Source: Streptomyces sp. MNU76 (GTDB lineage: Bacteria > Actinomycetota > Actinomycetes > Streptomycetales > Streptomycetaceae). From it: 64,000 nucleotides of DNA. Under the pieces are notes generated by a model that was not told the DNA's origin, made no database searches, and saw only the letters and a list, made by a program, of their open reading frames with translations. Where the stretch lies: the NCBI RefSeq assembly GCF_020982545.1, contig NZ_JAJKLK010000006.1, positions 1-64,000 on the forward strand, given 5' to 3'. Position numbers and translations under genes: made by a program. This document shows positions 8,915 to 17,896 of the stretch, piece after piece; position 1 is the stretch's first letter, and each line of letters begins with the position of its first letter.

Positions 8915-8969
8915 GGGGCAGGGACCACGGCGGGCGGAAACGACGGCGGGCAGGACGACGGCGGGCGCC

Positions 8970-10199
8970 TCAGAGCTCTACCGCTAGACCGTCCAGGCCC
9001 CGGATCACGAAGTTCGGCTTGCGGGTCGGCTCGGTGGCGAGGGCGAGGGTGGGGGCCTGCTCCAGGAGCGCCGTCATCGAGGCCGCGAGTTCGATACGGG
9101 CGAGGGGCGCGCCGATGCAGTAGTGGATGCCCGCGCTGAAGGAGATGTGCGGGTTCTCCCGGCGGGTGAGGTCCAGCTTCTCCGGGTCGGCGAACACGGC
9201 CGGGTCGTGGTTCGCGGACCCGAACAGCATCGCGATCTCCGCGCCCCGGGGGATCGTCGTCCCGTCGATCTCGATGTCGTCCAGCACCCAGCGCTCGAAC
9301 AGCTGCAGCGGGGTGTCGTACCGCATCAGCTCCTCCACCGCCGCCGGCACCAGCGAGTGGTCCGCACGCAGGGCCGCCAGCTGGTCGGGGTTGCGGAACA
9401 GCGACCACCAGCCGTTCACCGTGGCGTTCACCGTCGCCTCGTGGCCCGCGTTCAGCAGGAGCACACAGGTCGAGATCATCTCCTGCTCGGTGAGCCGGTC
9501 GCCCTCGTCGTGCGCGGCGATCAGGCCCGAGATCAGGTCCTCGCCCGGCTCCGCCCTGCGGTGCCCGATCAGGTCCCGCAGATAGTCCGAGAACTCCACC
9601 GACGCCCGCACCGCCCGCTTCGCCGTCTCCTCCGACGGGCTCAGCTCGTACATCCCGCAGATGTCCGCCGACCAGGGCCGCAGCTGCGCCCGGTCCGACT
9701 CGGGGATGCCCAGCATCTCGGCGATCACCGCCACCGGCAGCGGCTCCGCGACGTCCGCCAGCAGGTCGCCGCCGCCGGCCTCCACCAGTGCGGCCACCAG
9801 CTCACCGGCCAGCTCTTGCACGTACGGCTTCAGCTGCTCCACCGTGCGCGGGGTGAACGCCTTCGAGACCAGCCGCCGGATCCGGGTGTGGTCCGGGGGC
9901 TCCAGGTCGAGCATCCCGTGGTCGTTCAGGGTGTGGAACGGCTCGTGCTCCGCCGGCGGGGCGGTACGGCCGAAGTCCTCGTGCGTGAACCGGTGCTGGT
10001 ACGTCCGCCCGAGCCGCCGGTCCCGCAGCAACGCCGAGACGTCCGCGTGGTGCGGGACGAGCCACTGGTTCGTGGGCTCGAAGTACCGCACCCGGCCCCG
10101 GGCCCGCAGCTCCGCGTACGCCGGGTACGGGTCGGCCAGGAAATCGGGGTCCCACGGGTCGAAGCCGAGGTCGGAAGCGGGGTCGGAAGCAGGTGCCAT
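8970..10199 (-). CDS. Cytochrome P450
   Basis: A 409-residue soluble bacterial P450 (CYP107-like class), which uses ferredoxin-delivered electrons to hydroxylate small molecules. The I-helix oxygen-binding motif is AGHEAT (251-256), the K-helix ExxR is E290-R293 and the heme loop is FSAGIHYCIG with the Cys ligand at 361. The N terminus lacks a membrane anchor. No ferredoxin or biosynthetic genes adjoin it, so its substrate cannot be guessed. It lies 82 bp downstream of the response-regulator gene on the same strand. Family certain, role unknown. Confidence 0.95.
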   Translation of the reverse strand: MAPASDPASDLGFDPWDPDFLADPYPAYAELRARGRVRYFEPTNQWLVPHHADVSALLRDRRLGRTYQHRFTHEDFGRTAPPAEHEPFHTLNDHGMLDLEPPDHTRIRRLVSKAFTPRTVEQLKPYVQELAGELVAALVEAGGGDLLADVAEPLPVAVIAEMLGIPESDRAQLRPWSADICGMYELSPSEETAKRAVRASVEFSDYLRDLIGHRRAEPGEDLISGLIAAHDEGDRLTEQEMISTCVLLLNAGHEATVNATVNGWWSLFRNPDQLAALRADHSLVPAAVEELMRYDTPLQLFERWVLDDIEIDGTTIPRGAEIAMLFGSANHDPAVFADPEKLDLTRRENPHISFSAGIHYCIGAPLARIELAASMTALLEQAPTLALATEPTRKPNFVIRGLDGLAVEL

Positions 10200-10281
10200 G
10201 ACCGGACGCTAACCCGCGACCGGGCCCGCTGAACAGGGGGAACCGGCGTGTGACCTCTCCAAAGCCGCTCCCGGTGCCCGG

Positions 10282-10947
10282 TCAGCCGGGGGTGACCAGC
10301 CGGGCCTCGTAGGCGAACACCGCCGCCTGTGTCCGGTCGCGCAGGCCCAGCTTGACCAGGATCCGGCTCACATGGGTCTTGATCGTGGACTCGGCGACCA
10401 CCAGGCGCTCCGCGATCTCCACGTTCGACAGGCCCTGGGCGATCAGGACCAGGACCTCGGTCTCCCGGTCGGTGAGCTCGCCGTACGCCAGCTGGGTGGC
10501 CGCCGAGGGGCGGGGGGCCTGGGCCAGCTTGGAGAACTCCGTGATCAGCCGCTTGGTGACGGACGGCGCGAGGAGTGCCTCCCCGGAGGCCACCACCCGC
10601 ACCCCGTCGGCCAGTTGGCGGGCCGAGGCGTCCTTGAGGAGGAACCCGGAGGCCCCCGCGCGCAGCGCCTGGTACACGTACTCGTCCAGATCGAACGTCG
10701 TCAGCACCAGCACCTTCGCCCCGCCGTCCGACGCGACGATCTCCCGGGTGGCCTCGATGCCGTTCAGCTCGGGCATCCGGATGTCCATCAGGACGACGTC
10801 CGGCGACAGCTCCCGGACCCGGTCGACGGCGTCCCGGCCGTTCACGGCCTCGCCGACCACCTCGATGCCCGGCATCGCGCCGAGCAGCACGGAGAAGCCC
10901 TCGCGGACCATCATCTGGTCGTCGGCGATCAGCACGCGGATCGTCAT
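10282..10947 (-). CDS. NarL/FixJ-type response regulator
   Basis: A 221-residue response regulator with a receiver domain (phospho-acceptor D55 in VVLMDIRMPE, acidic pair IADDQ near the start, Lys in GFLLKDAS) and a C-terminal LuxR helix-turn-helix (LTDRETEVLVLIAQGLSNVEIAERL, STIKTHVSRILVKL). The start codon overlaps the stop of the histidine kinase upstream by 4 bp, so the two are translated together as a two-component system. The target genes are not identifiable from the sequence. Confidence 0.93.
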   Translation of the reverse strand: MTIRVLIADDQMMVREGFSVLLGAMPGIEVVGEAVNGRDAVDRVRELSPDVVLMDIRMPELNGIEATREIVASDGGAKVLVLTTFDLDEYVYQALRAGASGFLLKDASARQLADGVRVVASGEALLAPSVTKRLITEFSKLAQAPRPSAATQLAYGELTDRETEVLVLIAQGLSNVEIAERLVVAESTIKTHVSRILVKLGLRDRTQAAVFAYEARLVTPG

Positions 10948-12290
10948 GCGTCGGCCTCGCTCGCGCCGGGCACCGGGAGGAACACCGTCACCTCGTAGCC
11001 GCCGTCCGCCGTCTCGTTCGCCGTCATCTCGCCGTTCAGCATGGTGACGCGCTCCCGCATGCCGGTGAGGCCGTGGCCCGTGCCGTGGGTGGACTTGACC
11101 AGGTTCACCTCCGGGGACGGGCCGTTGACCACGCGCAGCCCGAGGCCGCCCAGGACGTAGCCGATCTCCACGCGGGCCGTCGCCCCGGGTGCGTGCCGCA
11201 GGCTGTTGCTGAGGGCCTCCTGCACGATCCGGTACGCCGACAGCTCCACGCCCTGCGGAAGCTCGCGGACCGCCCCGGTGACCGCCTTGTCGACCGTCAG
11301 CCCGGCCTCGCGCACATTGGCGAGCAGGCCGTCGAGGTCGGCCAGGGTGGGCTGCGGGGCGTCCGGGGCCTCGTAGTCCTCGGCGCGGACCACCCCGAGG
11401 ACGCGGCGCAACTCGGTGAGCGCGGCCACCGCGTTCTCCCGGATCGTGGCGAAGGCCTGCTCCAGCTCCGGCGGCGGGTTCTCCACGCGGTAGGGCGCGG
11501 CCTCGGCCTGGATGGCGACCACCGACATGTGGTGGGCGACCACGTCGTGCAGCTCGCGGGCGATCGTGGTGCGCTCCTCCAGGAGGGTGCGCCGGGAGCG
11601 CTCGTGCTCGGTCACCGTCTGCTGGGCGGTGACCTCCCGCTGGGCCGTGCGGCGGATGGTCAGGGCGGAGGCGGCCAGCAGGGACATGGCGGAGATGACG
11701 AGCAGGGGGCCCGTGTTGGACGCGTAGTGACCGCCGCCGATCGTGCTTTCCACGAACACCCCGTACGCCGCGGTCAGCCCCCACATCCAGGCGGCTGTGC
11801 GCGGCCGGCTGCGCAGGGCGACCACCGTCATCACCACCAGATGGGCGGCGAAGCTGCCGGCCGTCCACGGCCAGTCGTCCCACATGCCGCTGAACACCGA
11901 GGTCAGCGGGGTGGCGATCATGGATGCCCAGAAGGCGGCCACGGGCCGGACCATGGTCAGCAGGATCGGGATCAGGGCGAAGGCCGCCGCGATCAGGGCG
12001 GCGATGCCGTCGCTGTCGGTGGCGGAGGCGGCGATGGTCATCGAGAGCAGGCCCGCCGTCACCACCGCCGCGTGCGGGGCCCAGGCCGTATAGGCACGGA
12101 GGCGGCCGGAGAGCCTGCTGGTGAACAGGCCGTCCATCTTCATGGGCGGCATCGGCCGGTAGGCGAACGCGTCATCGATCAGGTCGTGTCGCAGCCTGCG
12201 CCACGCGTCCATCACCACCCGGAACTCCGGGCTGCTCGGCTTGCCCCCGCCGCGTGAGGGCATCGTCTGCGTCTGGGTCGTCTCGGTCAC
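10944..12290 (-). CDS. Two-component sensor histidine kinase (HisKA_3 type)
   Basis: A 448-residue membrane kinase, partner of the response regulator downstream. About five to six hydrophobic segments occupy residues 70-215, followed by the dimerisation/phospho-acceptor box ARELHDVVAHHM with H248, and an HATPase_c domain ending in GTGHGLTGMRERV. Very short extracytoplasmic loops suggest intramembrane sensing, as in DesK or LiaS-like kinases. The start is taken as GTG 12290; there is little Shine-Dalgarno sequence, and ATG 12263 is possible. The signal is unknown. Confidence 0.9.
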   Translation of the reverse strand: MTETTQTQTMPSRGGGKPSSPEFRVVMDAWRRLRHDLIDDAFAYRPMPPMKMDGLFTSRLSGRLRAYTAWAPHAAVVTAGLLSMTIAASATDSDGIAALIAAAFALIPILLTMVRPVAAFWASMIATPLTSVFSGMWDDWPWTAGSFAAHLVVMTVVALRSRPRTAAWMWGLTAAYGVFVESTIGGGHYASNTGPLLVISAMSLLAASALTIRRTAQREVTAQQTVTEHERSRRTLLEERTTIARELHDVVAHHMSVVAIQAEAAPYRVENPPPELEQAFATIRENAVAALTELRRVLGVVRAEDYEAPDAPQPTLADLDGLLANVREAGLTVDKAVTGAVRELPQGVELSAYRIVQEALSNSLRHAPGATARVEIGYVLGGLGLRVVNGPSPEVNLVKSTHGTGHGLTGMRERVTMLNGEMTANETADGGYEVTVFLPVPGASEADA

Positions 12291-12442
12291 GTGGAAAACG
12301 GTAGGCGGAGGGCGGGTGCGCCGTCGTCACCAGTGAGGAGGGTCTGTCCGGGTCCGTCTCAGGTACTACGGGTCGCGTGCGGGGCGGGGGCGGGAACCCG
12401 GAGGGGCGTGGAGGGGCCTCGGAGAGGGCTCGGCGCCGTCGC

Positions 12443-13332
12443 TCACCAGGCCAGCTGGGCGATCTCCTCCACCACCACCGCGCAGGCGTCCGCCGCCGGG
12501 TCGATGAGCGGGAAGTGGCCCACCTCCTCCAGCAGGGTCAGGCCCACGACCTCCCCCGCCTTGGCCGCGGCCTCGGCGTACGCCTCGGCGACGGCCTGGG
12601 GCACGACGATGTCCGCACGGCCCTGCACGAGGGTGGTGGCGATGCCGGTCGGGAGCAGCAGGGCCGGGTCGGCGTAGGGGCGACGGTCCGCGAACCTGTC
12701 CGGGCCGCCGAGGAGTTGGGTGGTCGCGCCGCCGCAGACGTCGAGTTTCTCGGCCACGGCGAAGTCGGCGATCGGGGCGAGGGCCACCACGCCGCGCAGG
12801 GGGCGGGCGGGGCTGTGCCACGGGGTGTCGGGCGGCAGTACGTGGCGGCCCGCGGCCCACAGGGCGAGGTGGCCGCCCGCGGAGTGGCCGGTGAGGACCG
12901 TGCGGCGGGGTCGGCCTGGGGCAGGGCCTCGCGCGCGAGGTCCGGGAGGGCGTCGAGGGCGGCGGCGATGTCGTCGAACGTCTCCGGCCAGCGGCCCGCG
13001 ACCGGCGAGGGGGTGCCGGTGGGGCCGGTCTGGGCGGGGAGTGAACTGCCCCTCCTGTACTCGACGTTGGCCACCGCGAAGCCGTGGCGGGCGAGGAAGT
13101 CCGCGAAGGGGGTGATGTGGTGGCGGTCGTACGGGGCTCGCCAGGCGCCGCCGTGCAGGACCACGACGAGGGGGGCGGTGGCCGAGGCCGTGACCGCGCC
13201 CCGGGGGGCGTAGAAGTCGATCACCTGGTCGGGGTGGTCGCCGTAGGGCGCGGTCGCGTCGGGGTGACCGGGGTGCGAGAAGGCGGATGCCTCTTCGGCG
13301 GCATCGCGGGCTGCGGCGTCGTCGTCCGGCAT
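12443..13332 (-). CDS. Alpha/beta hydrolase, probable kynurenine formamidase, frameshifted
   Basis: An alpha/beta hydrolase of about 295 residues when two frames are joined. The N-terminal half starts MPDDDAAARDAAEE at ATG 13332 (GAGAGGTG upstream) and carries the oxyanion box VVLHGGAW. The C-terminal half, in the neighbouring frame, holds the nucleophile elbow TGHSAGGH, the acid segment VQGRADIVVP and the His in EEVGHFPLID. The frames join if one C is added to the minus-strand CCCC run (GGGG at 12907-12910), giving ADPRRTVLTGHSAGG. An HGGxW box together with kynureninase and tryptophan dioxygenase genes next door points to hydrolysis of N-formylkynurenine, as in the AFMID group. As written, the catalytic Ser is out of frame. 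Family good, substrate inferred. Confidence 0.75.
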
Positions 13333-13497
13333 GCGGCACCTCTCGGGGAACGGATTTGGAAGGGTTTGGGTGGGCGGGTACCGGGAAAGGGCGCCTGCCG
13401 TTGGCGGGGACGGTATCAGGCCGGTGACGTGCGCGGACACGGGGATGTGACGGGGGTCAGGGGTGGAGCCGGCGGGGTCGGACGGGGTGGGTTTCGC

Positions 13498-14889
13498 TCA
13501 CCGGCGCTCGCCGGTGCTGCTGAGAGCGGCCGGAGACCGGCCGCTCACCCCACCCCCGCCCGCGCGCTCGCTACGCCGCCCCTCCAGCGTCTCCGCCAAC
13601 ACCCGTGCCGCTCGTTCCACGTCCGTGAAGCTGACGTACAGCGGGGTGAAGCCGAAGCGGAGGACGTCGGGGTGGCGGAAGTCGCCTATGACTCCCTGGG
13701 CGATGAGGCGCTTCATGATGTCGCCGGCGTCGTCGCAGCGCAGGGCGACCTGGCTGCCGCGTTCCGCGTGGGCGGTCGGCGTGAGGCACTCCACGCGGCC
13801 CTCCGGGACGTACGCCGACACGCACCGCAGGAAGAAGTCCGTCAGGGCGAGGGACTTGGCGCGGACCGCCTCGACCATCGCCCCGGCCTCCTGGGCCGGG
13901 CCCACGTCCTTCCCGTCACCCTCTCCGCCCCACCCGTACCAGACGTCCAGTGCCGCCTCCAGGGCCAGCATGGACAGGATGTCGGGCGTGCCGACCCGGC
14001 CCCGTACCGCGCCCGGCGCGGGCTCGTAGGCCGGGCGCATGGCGAAGGGGGCGGTGTGGGAGGTCCAGCCGGGCAGGGGTGAGTCGAAGCGGGGCTGGAG
14101 GTCGCGGCGGACGTAGAGGTAGGCCGGTGAGCCGGGGCCGCCGTTGAGGTACTTGTAGGTGCAGCCGACCGCCAGGTCGACCCCGTGCGCGTCGAGGCCG
14201 ACGGGGAGGGCGCCCGCGCTGTGGCAGAGGTCCCAGACGGCGTAGGCACCGGCCTCGTGGATCGCCGCCGTCAGCCCGGGGAGGTCGTGGAGGCGGCCCG
14301 TGCGGTAGTCGACGTGGTTGAGGAGGACGGCGGCGGTACGGTCACTCAGGGCGGCCGGGACCTCCGCCGGGGTCACGGGGCGGAGCGTGCGGCCGGTCAT
14401 CCGGGCCGCGGACTCGGCCAGGTAGCCGTCCGTGGGGAACGTCGTCGCGTCGACGAGGATCTCGTCCCGACGCCCGACACCAGTCCCACCAGTCCCACCA
14501 CTCCCACCCTGCCGCGCGGCCTCGTCCTCGTCCGCCATCCGGACCGCCGCCACGACCGCCTTGAAGACGTTCACGCTCGTGGAGTCGCCGACCACGATCT
14601 GGCCGGGGGCAGCGCCCACCAGCGGGGCTATGCGGTCGCCGATGCGTTCGGGCGCGGTCCACCAGCCGCTCTCGTCCCAGGAACGGATGCGCAGCTCGCC
14701 CCACTCGCGGTACAGGACGTCCGCGAGCCGGCCGGGGACCGCGACCGGCAGCGCGCCGAGCGAGTTGCCGTCGAGGTACACCGCGTCGTCGAGGACGAAA
14801 CGGCTGCGCAGACAGGCCAGTTCGTCGGACGCATCCAACTCCCGTGCCAGGGAGGTCAGTTCAGCGCTGAGCGCGGTCGGTTCAGACAT
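13498..14889 (-). CDS. kynU: Kynureninase
   Basis: A 463-residue PLP enzyme that cleaves kynurenine to anthranilate and alanine. The Schiff-base lysine is K246 in CTYKYLNGGPGSPAYLYV, and the cofactor-binding Asp is D220 in WDLCHSAGALPV; both boxes are highly characteristic. The early motif LDGNSLGALP is also typical. There is a Gly/Thr-rich insertion near residues 126-139 and an unstructured Ser/Gly tail after about residue 440. The gene overlaps tryptophan dioxygenase by 8 bp, so the two are co-translated. With the formamidase-like gene downstream it forms a tryptophan-to-anthranilate route. Confidence 0.95.
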   Translation of the reverse strand: MSEPTALSAELTSLARELDASDELACLRSRFVLDDAVYLDGNSLGALPVAVPGRLADVLYREWGELRIRSWDESGWWTAPERIGDRIAPLVGAAPGQIVVGDSTSVNVFKAVVAAVRMADEDEAARQGGSGGTGGTGVGRRDEILVDATTFPTDGYLAESAARMTGRTLRPVTPAEVPAALSDRTAAVLLNHVDYRTGRLHDLPGLTAAIHEAGAYAVWDLCHSAGALPVGLDAHGVDLAVGCTYKYLNGGPGSPAYLYVRRDLQPRFDSPLPGWTSHTAPFAMRPAYEPAPGAVRGRVGTPDILSMLALEAALDVWYGWGGEGDGKDVGPAQEAGAMVEAVRAKSLALTDFFLRCVSAYVPEGRVECLTPTAHAERGSQVALRCDDAGDIMKRLIAQGVIGDFRHPDVLRFGFTPLYVSFTDVERAARVLAETLEGRRSERAGGGGVSGRSPAALSSTGERR

Positions 14890-15727
14890 GGGAGCGCGCC
14901 GTCCACAGCTCGGGGAAGACGTTCTTGCGGGCGCGCTTCTCCAGCCAGGCCACCCCGGCGGAGCCGCCCGTGCCGGCCTTGGCGCCCATCGCGCGGCGGG
15001 TGGCGACGAGGTGGTCGTTGCGCCAGCGCCACACCAGCTCGGCGACGTCGGTCAACGCCTCGCCGAGGCGGGCGAGTTCATGGTCCGGGTCGCCGGAGTA
15101 CAGCGCGGTCCACGCCTCCTCGACCTCGGGGGACGGCTCGTAGCGCTGGGAGACGTCACGGCTCAGCACGGACTCGGGGATCGCGTGGCCGCGCCGGGCC
15201 AGGAGCCGCAGGACCTCGTCGTAGAGGCTCGGCTCGTGCAGCGCCTTCTCCAGCTCGGCGTGGACGCGGGGGGCGCCCCGGTGCGGGACGAGCATGGAGG
15301 CGGACTTCTCGCCGAGCAGGAACTCCATGCGGCGGTACATCGCGGACTGGAAGCCGGAGCCCTCGCCGAGGGCGGCGCGGTAGGAGTTGAACTGGGCGGG
15401 GGTGAGCTGGGCGAGCGGGCGCCAGGAGGCGTTCAGGGCCTCCAGTTCGCGCACGGAACGCTTCAGCGCGTCCCTGGCCCTCGCCACGTCGTCGCCCCGG
15501 ATCGCGGTGGTCGCGGTCTCCCACTCGTGGACGATGACCGTGAACCACAGCTCCATCACCTGGGTCGTCACCAGGAAGACCATCTCGCCGGGGTCGTCGG
15601 AGAGGGGGTGCTGGAGGTGGGTGAGGACGTCCGCCTGCACGTAGTCCTCATACGGGGTCGTGCCCTGGAAGTCGAGATGCGGGGTCTCGGGCTCCGAAGC
15701 CTCGTGGGGCTGAGCCTGCTGGGACAT
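14882..15727 (-). CDS. kynA: Tryptophan 2,3-dioxygenase
   Basis: A 281-residue heme dioxygenase that opens the indole ring of tryptophan to N-formylkynurenine, the first step of the pathway. Conserved family words include LDFQGTTPYEDYV, TQVMELWFTVIVHE, FQSAMYRRMEFLLG and the heme-ligand region RWRNDHLVATRRAMG. It starts at ATG 15727, preceded by AGGAGA 6 nt upstream, and its stop codon lies inside kynU. First gene of a minus-strand kynurenine operon with kynU and the formamidase-like hydrolase. Confidence 0.95.
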   Translation of the reverse strand: MSQQAQPHEASEPETPHLDFQGTTPYEDYVQADVLTHLQHPLSDDPGEMVFLVTTQVMELWFTVIVHEWETATTAIRGDDVARARDALKRSVRELEALNASWRPLAQLTPAQFNSYRAALGEGSGFQSAMYRRMEFLLGEKSASMLVPHRGAPRVHAELEKALHEPSLYDEVLRLLARRGHAIPESVLSRDVSQRYEPSPEVEEAWTALYSGDPDHELARLGEALTDVAELVWRWRNDHLVATRRAMGAKAGTGGSAGVAWLEKRARKNVFPELWTARSHV

Positions 15728-15934
15728 CGCTGTCTCCTGTTGTGTACTCCGGGTAGCGGTCCGCCCCTGCCGAATTCCGACACGGGGGCCCCGGTCCCCA
15801 CCGGCATGGTCGGCGATACCACCCCCGCACCGCAAGGTCCGCCTGGTCACACCAGGCGGACCTGCGCGAACGACCCTCCGGCCGGCCAGTGACCGATCGG
15901 CGTCCGCTCGGCCCGGTGACCGATCGACGTCCGC

Positions 15935-16348
15935 TCAGCTCAGCGTCTGCGCCGCCGTCGGGGAGGAGTCCTTCAGGAACTGGGAGCAGCGCTCGTACTC
16001 CTCCTGCTCGCCGATGTCCCCCGCGGCACGGGCGAGGGCGTGCAGGGCGCGCAGAAAGCCACGATTCGGATCGTGCTCCCAGGGCACTGGACCGTGGCCC
16101 TTCCAGCCGTTGCGGCGCAGGGCGTCCAGGCCACGGTGGTAGCCCGTACGGGCGTAGGCGTACGACTCCACGACACTGCCCCGCTCGTACGCCTCGTCGG
16201 CGAGCTGGGCCCAGGCGAGGGACGAGGTGGGGTACTTGGCGGCGACGTCGGCCGGGGGCGTGCCGTTCGCGAGGAGTTCGCGGGGCTCCGGGTCGTCGGG
16301 GAGGTGCGTCGGGGGCGGGCCCCCGAGGAGGTTCTGGTGAATCGTCAT
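15935..16348 (-). CDS. DUF3151 family protein
   Basis: A 137-residue protein matching the actinobacterial DUF3151 family: VAAKYPTSSLAWAQLADEAYERG, ESYAYARTGYHRGLDALRRNGWKGHGPVPW and RALHALARAAGDIGEQEEYERC are typical words. The helix pairs look like TPR-type repeats. Function is unknown. In Streptomyces chromosomes this gene commonly sits close to fructose-bisphosphate aldolase, as here. It overlaps the MFS gene upstream by 4 bp, so it is the distal gene of that transcript. Confidence 0.88.
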   Translation of the reverse strand: MTIHQNLLGGPPPTHLPDDPEPRELLANGTPPADVAAKYPTSSLAWAQLADEAYERGSVVESYAYARTGYHRGLDALRRNGWKGHGPVPWEHDPNRGFLRALHALARAAGDIGEQEEYERCSQFLKDSSPTAAQTLS

Positions 16349-17823
16349 GGGTTCCAGTCTGGCTCATCCCCCGCCCGGCCCGCCTCCAACGGCGGCGACA
16401 CCACCCCGCAGTGCGTCCGGCACTCGGGATGGCGGCAGTCCGGCTCCGGGCGGCGGATCGTGGTGAAGGACAGCACCGCGCCCACCACCAGCGTCGCGGC
16501 GCAGACGATCATCGCCGTGCCGAACGCCTCGTCGAACTGGGTCGCCGACCGGTACGCCTCCGGCCCCATCCCCGCGATCAGCGGCAGCGCGGCCACCGCG
16601 ACCAGACCTGCCGCACGCGCCGCCGCGTTGTTGATGCCGCTCGCCAGCCCCGCGTGTTCGGTGTCCACGGAGGCCAGGACCGTCGCGGTCAGGGGCGCGA
16701 CCAGGGTGACCATGCCCAGGCCGAGCACGAGCAGCGCGGGCAGGACGTCGAGGACGTACGACGCGTCCGGCCCGACCCGCAGGGCCAGCAGCATGCCCGC
16801 CGCGCACAGCAGCGGGCCGACGGTGAGGGGGATCCGGGGGCCGATCCGTTCGCCGAGCGCGCCCGCGCGGGAGGAGAGCAGGAGCATCAGCACCGTGATG
16901 GGGAGCAAGGCCGTGCCCGCGCCCAGCGCCGAGTACCCGGACACCACCTGGAGCTGGAGCGCGACGAGGAAGAAGAAGCCGCCGAAGGCCGCGTACACGC
17001 ACAGGGTGACCAGGTTGACCGTCGTGAACTGACGGGAGGCGAAGATCTCCGGCGGCATCATCGGATCGGGGCGGCCGCGTTCGACGTACACGAAGGCCAC
17101 GCCCGCCGCGACCCCGGCGACGGCCGAGACGGCCACCACCAGGGAGCCCTCCCCCGCCTCGATCAGGGCGTAGGTCACCAGCGCCAGCGAGGCCGCGCCG
17201 AGGAACGCGCCCAGCACGTCGAAGCGGTTCTCGTGGGCCCGGCCGTCACCCGACTCGGGGACGTGCCGGGTGGCCACGAGCACGCAGACGAGCGCCAGGG
17301 GGACGTTCAGCAGGAAGACCCAGCGCCAGCCGGGGCCGTCCACCAGCCAGCCGCCCAGGAACGGGCCGACGGCCGCGCCGATGCCGCCGAAGCCGGACCA
17401 CAGGCCGACGGCCCGCGCACGGTCGTCGGGGTGGAACGAGGCCTGGATGAGCGCCAGGGAGCCCGGGGTGAGCAGCGCCCCGCCCACGCCCTGCAGCGCG
17501 CGGGCCGCGATCAGCACGCCGGCGTTCGGCGCGAGACCGCACAGCAGGGACGCCGCCGCGAACCACACCACGCCGATCACGAACACCTTGCGCCGCCCGA
17601 AGCGGTCGCCGAGAGCGCCGCCCAGCAGGATCAGACCGGCGAGGGTCAGCATGTAGGCGTTGACGGTCCACTGGAGGGCCGCGAGGTCCGCGTCCAGGTC
17701 CTCGCCCATCCGGGGCAGGGCGACGTTGACGACGGTGGAGTCCAGCAGCGCCATGCCGGAGCCGAGGATCGTGGTGAACAGGACCCACTTGCCCTGGGGC
17801 GAGGCGAGCCGGATGTCGGGCAT
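16345..17823 (-). CDS. MFS drug exporter, DHA2 (EmrB/QacA) type
   Basis: A 492-residue major-facilitator protein with about 14 hydrophobic segments. The antiporter motif C region reads GWRWVFLLNVP, motif A is GALGDRFGRRKVF, and the start of helix 1 carries ALLDSTVVNVALP with the Asp typical of the 14-helix QacA/EmrB group. It probably expels lipophilic compounds using the proton gradient. The start is ATG 17823. It lies just downstream of the fbaA terminator and overlaps the DUF3151 gene by 4 bp. Substrate unknown; no dedicated regulator adjoins it. Confidence 0.9.
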   Translation of the reverse strand: MPDIRLASPQGKWVLFTTILGSGMALLDSTVVNVALPRMGEDLDADLAALQWTVNAYMLTLAGLILLGGALGDRFGRRKVFVIGVVWFAAASLLCGLAPNAGVLIAARALQGVGGALLTPGSLALIQASFHPDDRARAVGLWSGFGGIGAAVGPFLGGWLVDGPGWRWVFLLNVPLALVCVLVATRHVPESGDGRAHENRFDVLGAFLGAASLALVTYALIEAGEGSLVVAVSAVAGVAAGVAFVYVERGRPDPMMPPEIFASRQFTTVNLVTLCVYAAFGGFFFLVALQLQVVSGYSALGAGTALLPITVLMLLLSSRAGALGERIGPRIPLTVGPLLCAAGMLLALRVGPDASYVLDVLPALLVLGLGMVTLVAPLTATVLASVDTEHAGLASGINNAAARAAGLVAVAALPLIAGMGPEAYRSATQFDEAFGTAMIVCAATLVVGAVLSFTTIRRPEPDCRHPECRTHCGVVSPPLEAGRAGDEPDWNP

Positions 17824-17836
17824 GGGTCCAGGTATA

Positions 17837-17870
17837 CAGCGAGCCCGGCGCCGTGGCGCCGGGCTCGCTG
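17837..17870 (-). terminator. Terminator downstream of fbaA
   Basis: A perfect 16-bp stem (17837-17852 with 17855-17870) with a 2-nt GT centre lies between the fbaA stop and the MFS start. It has no long U-tract, as is usual in Streptomyces. Confidence 0.8.
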
Positions 17871-17896
17871 CACGAAAGGAGATGTGCGGGCTGGGC

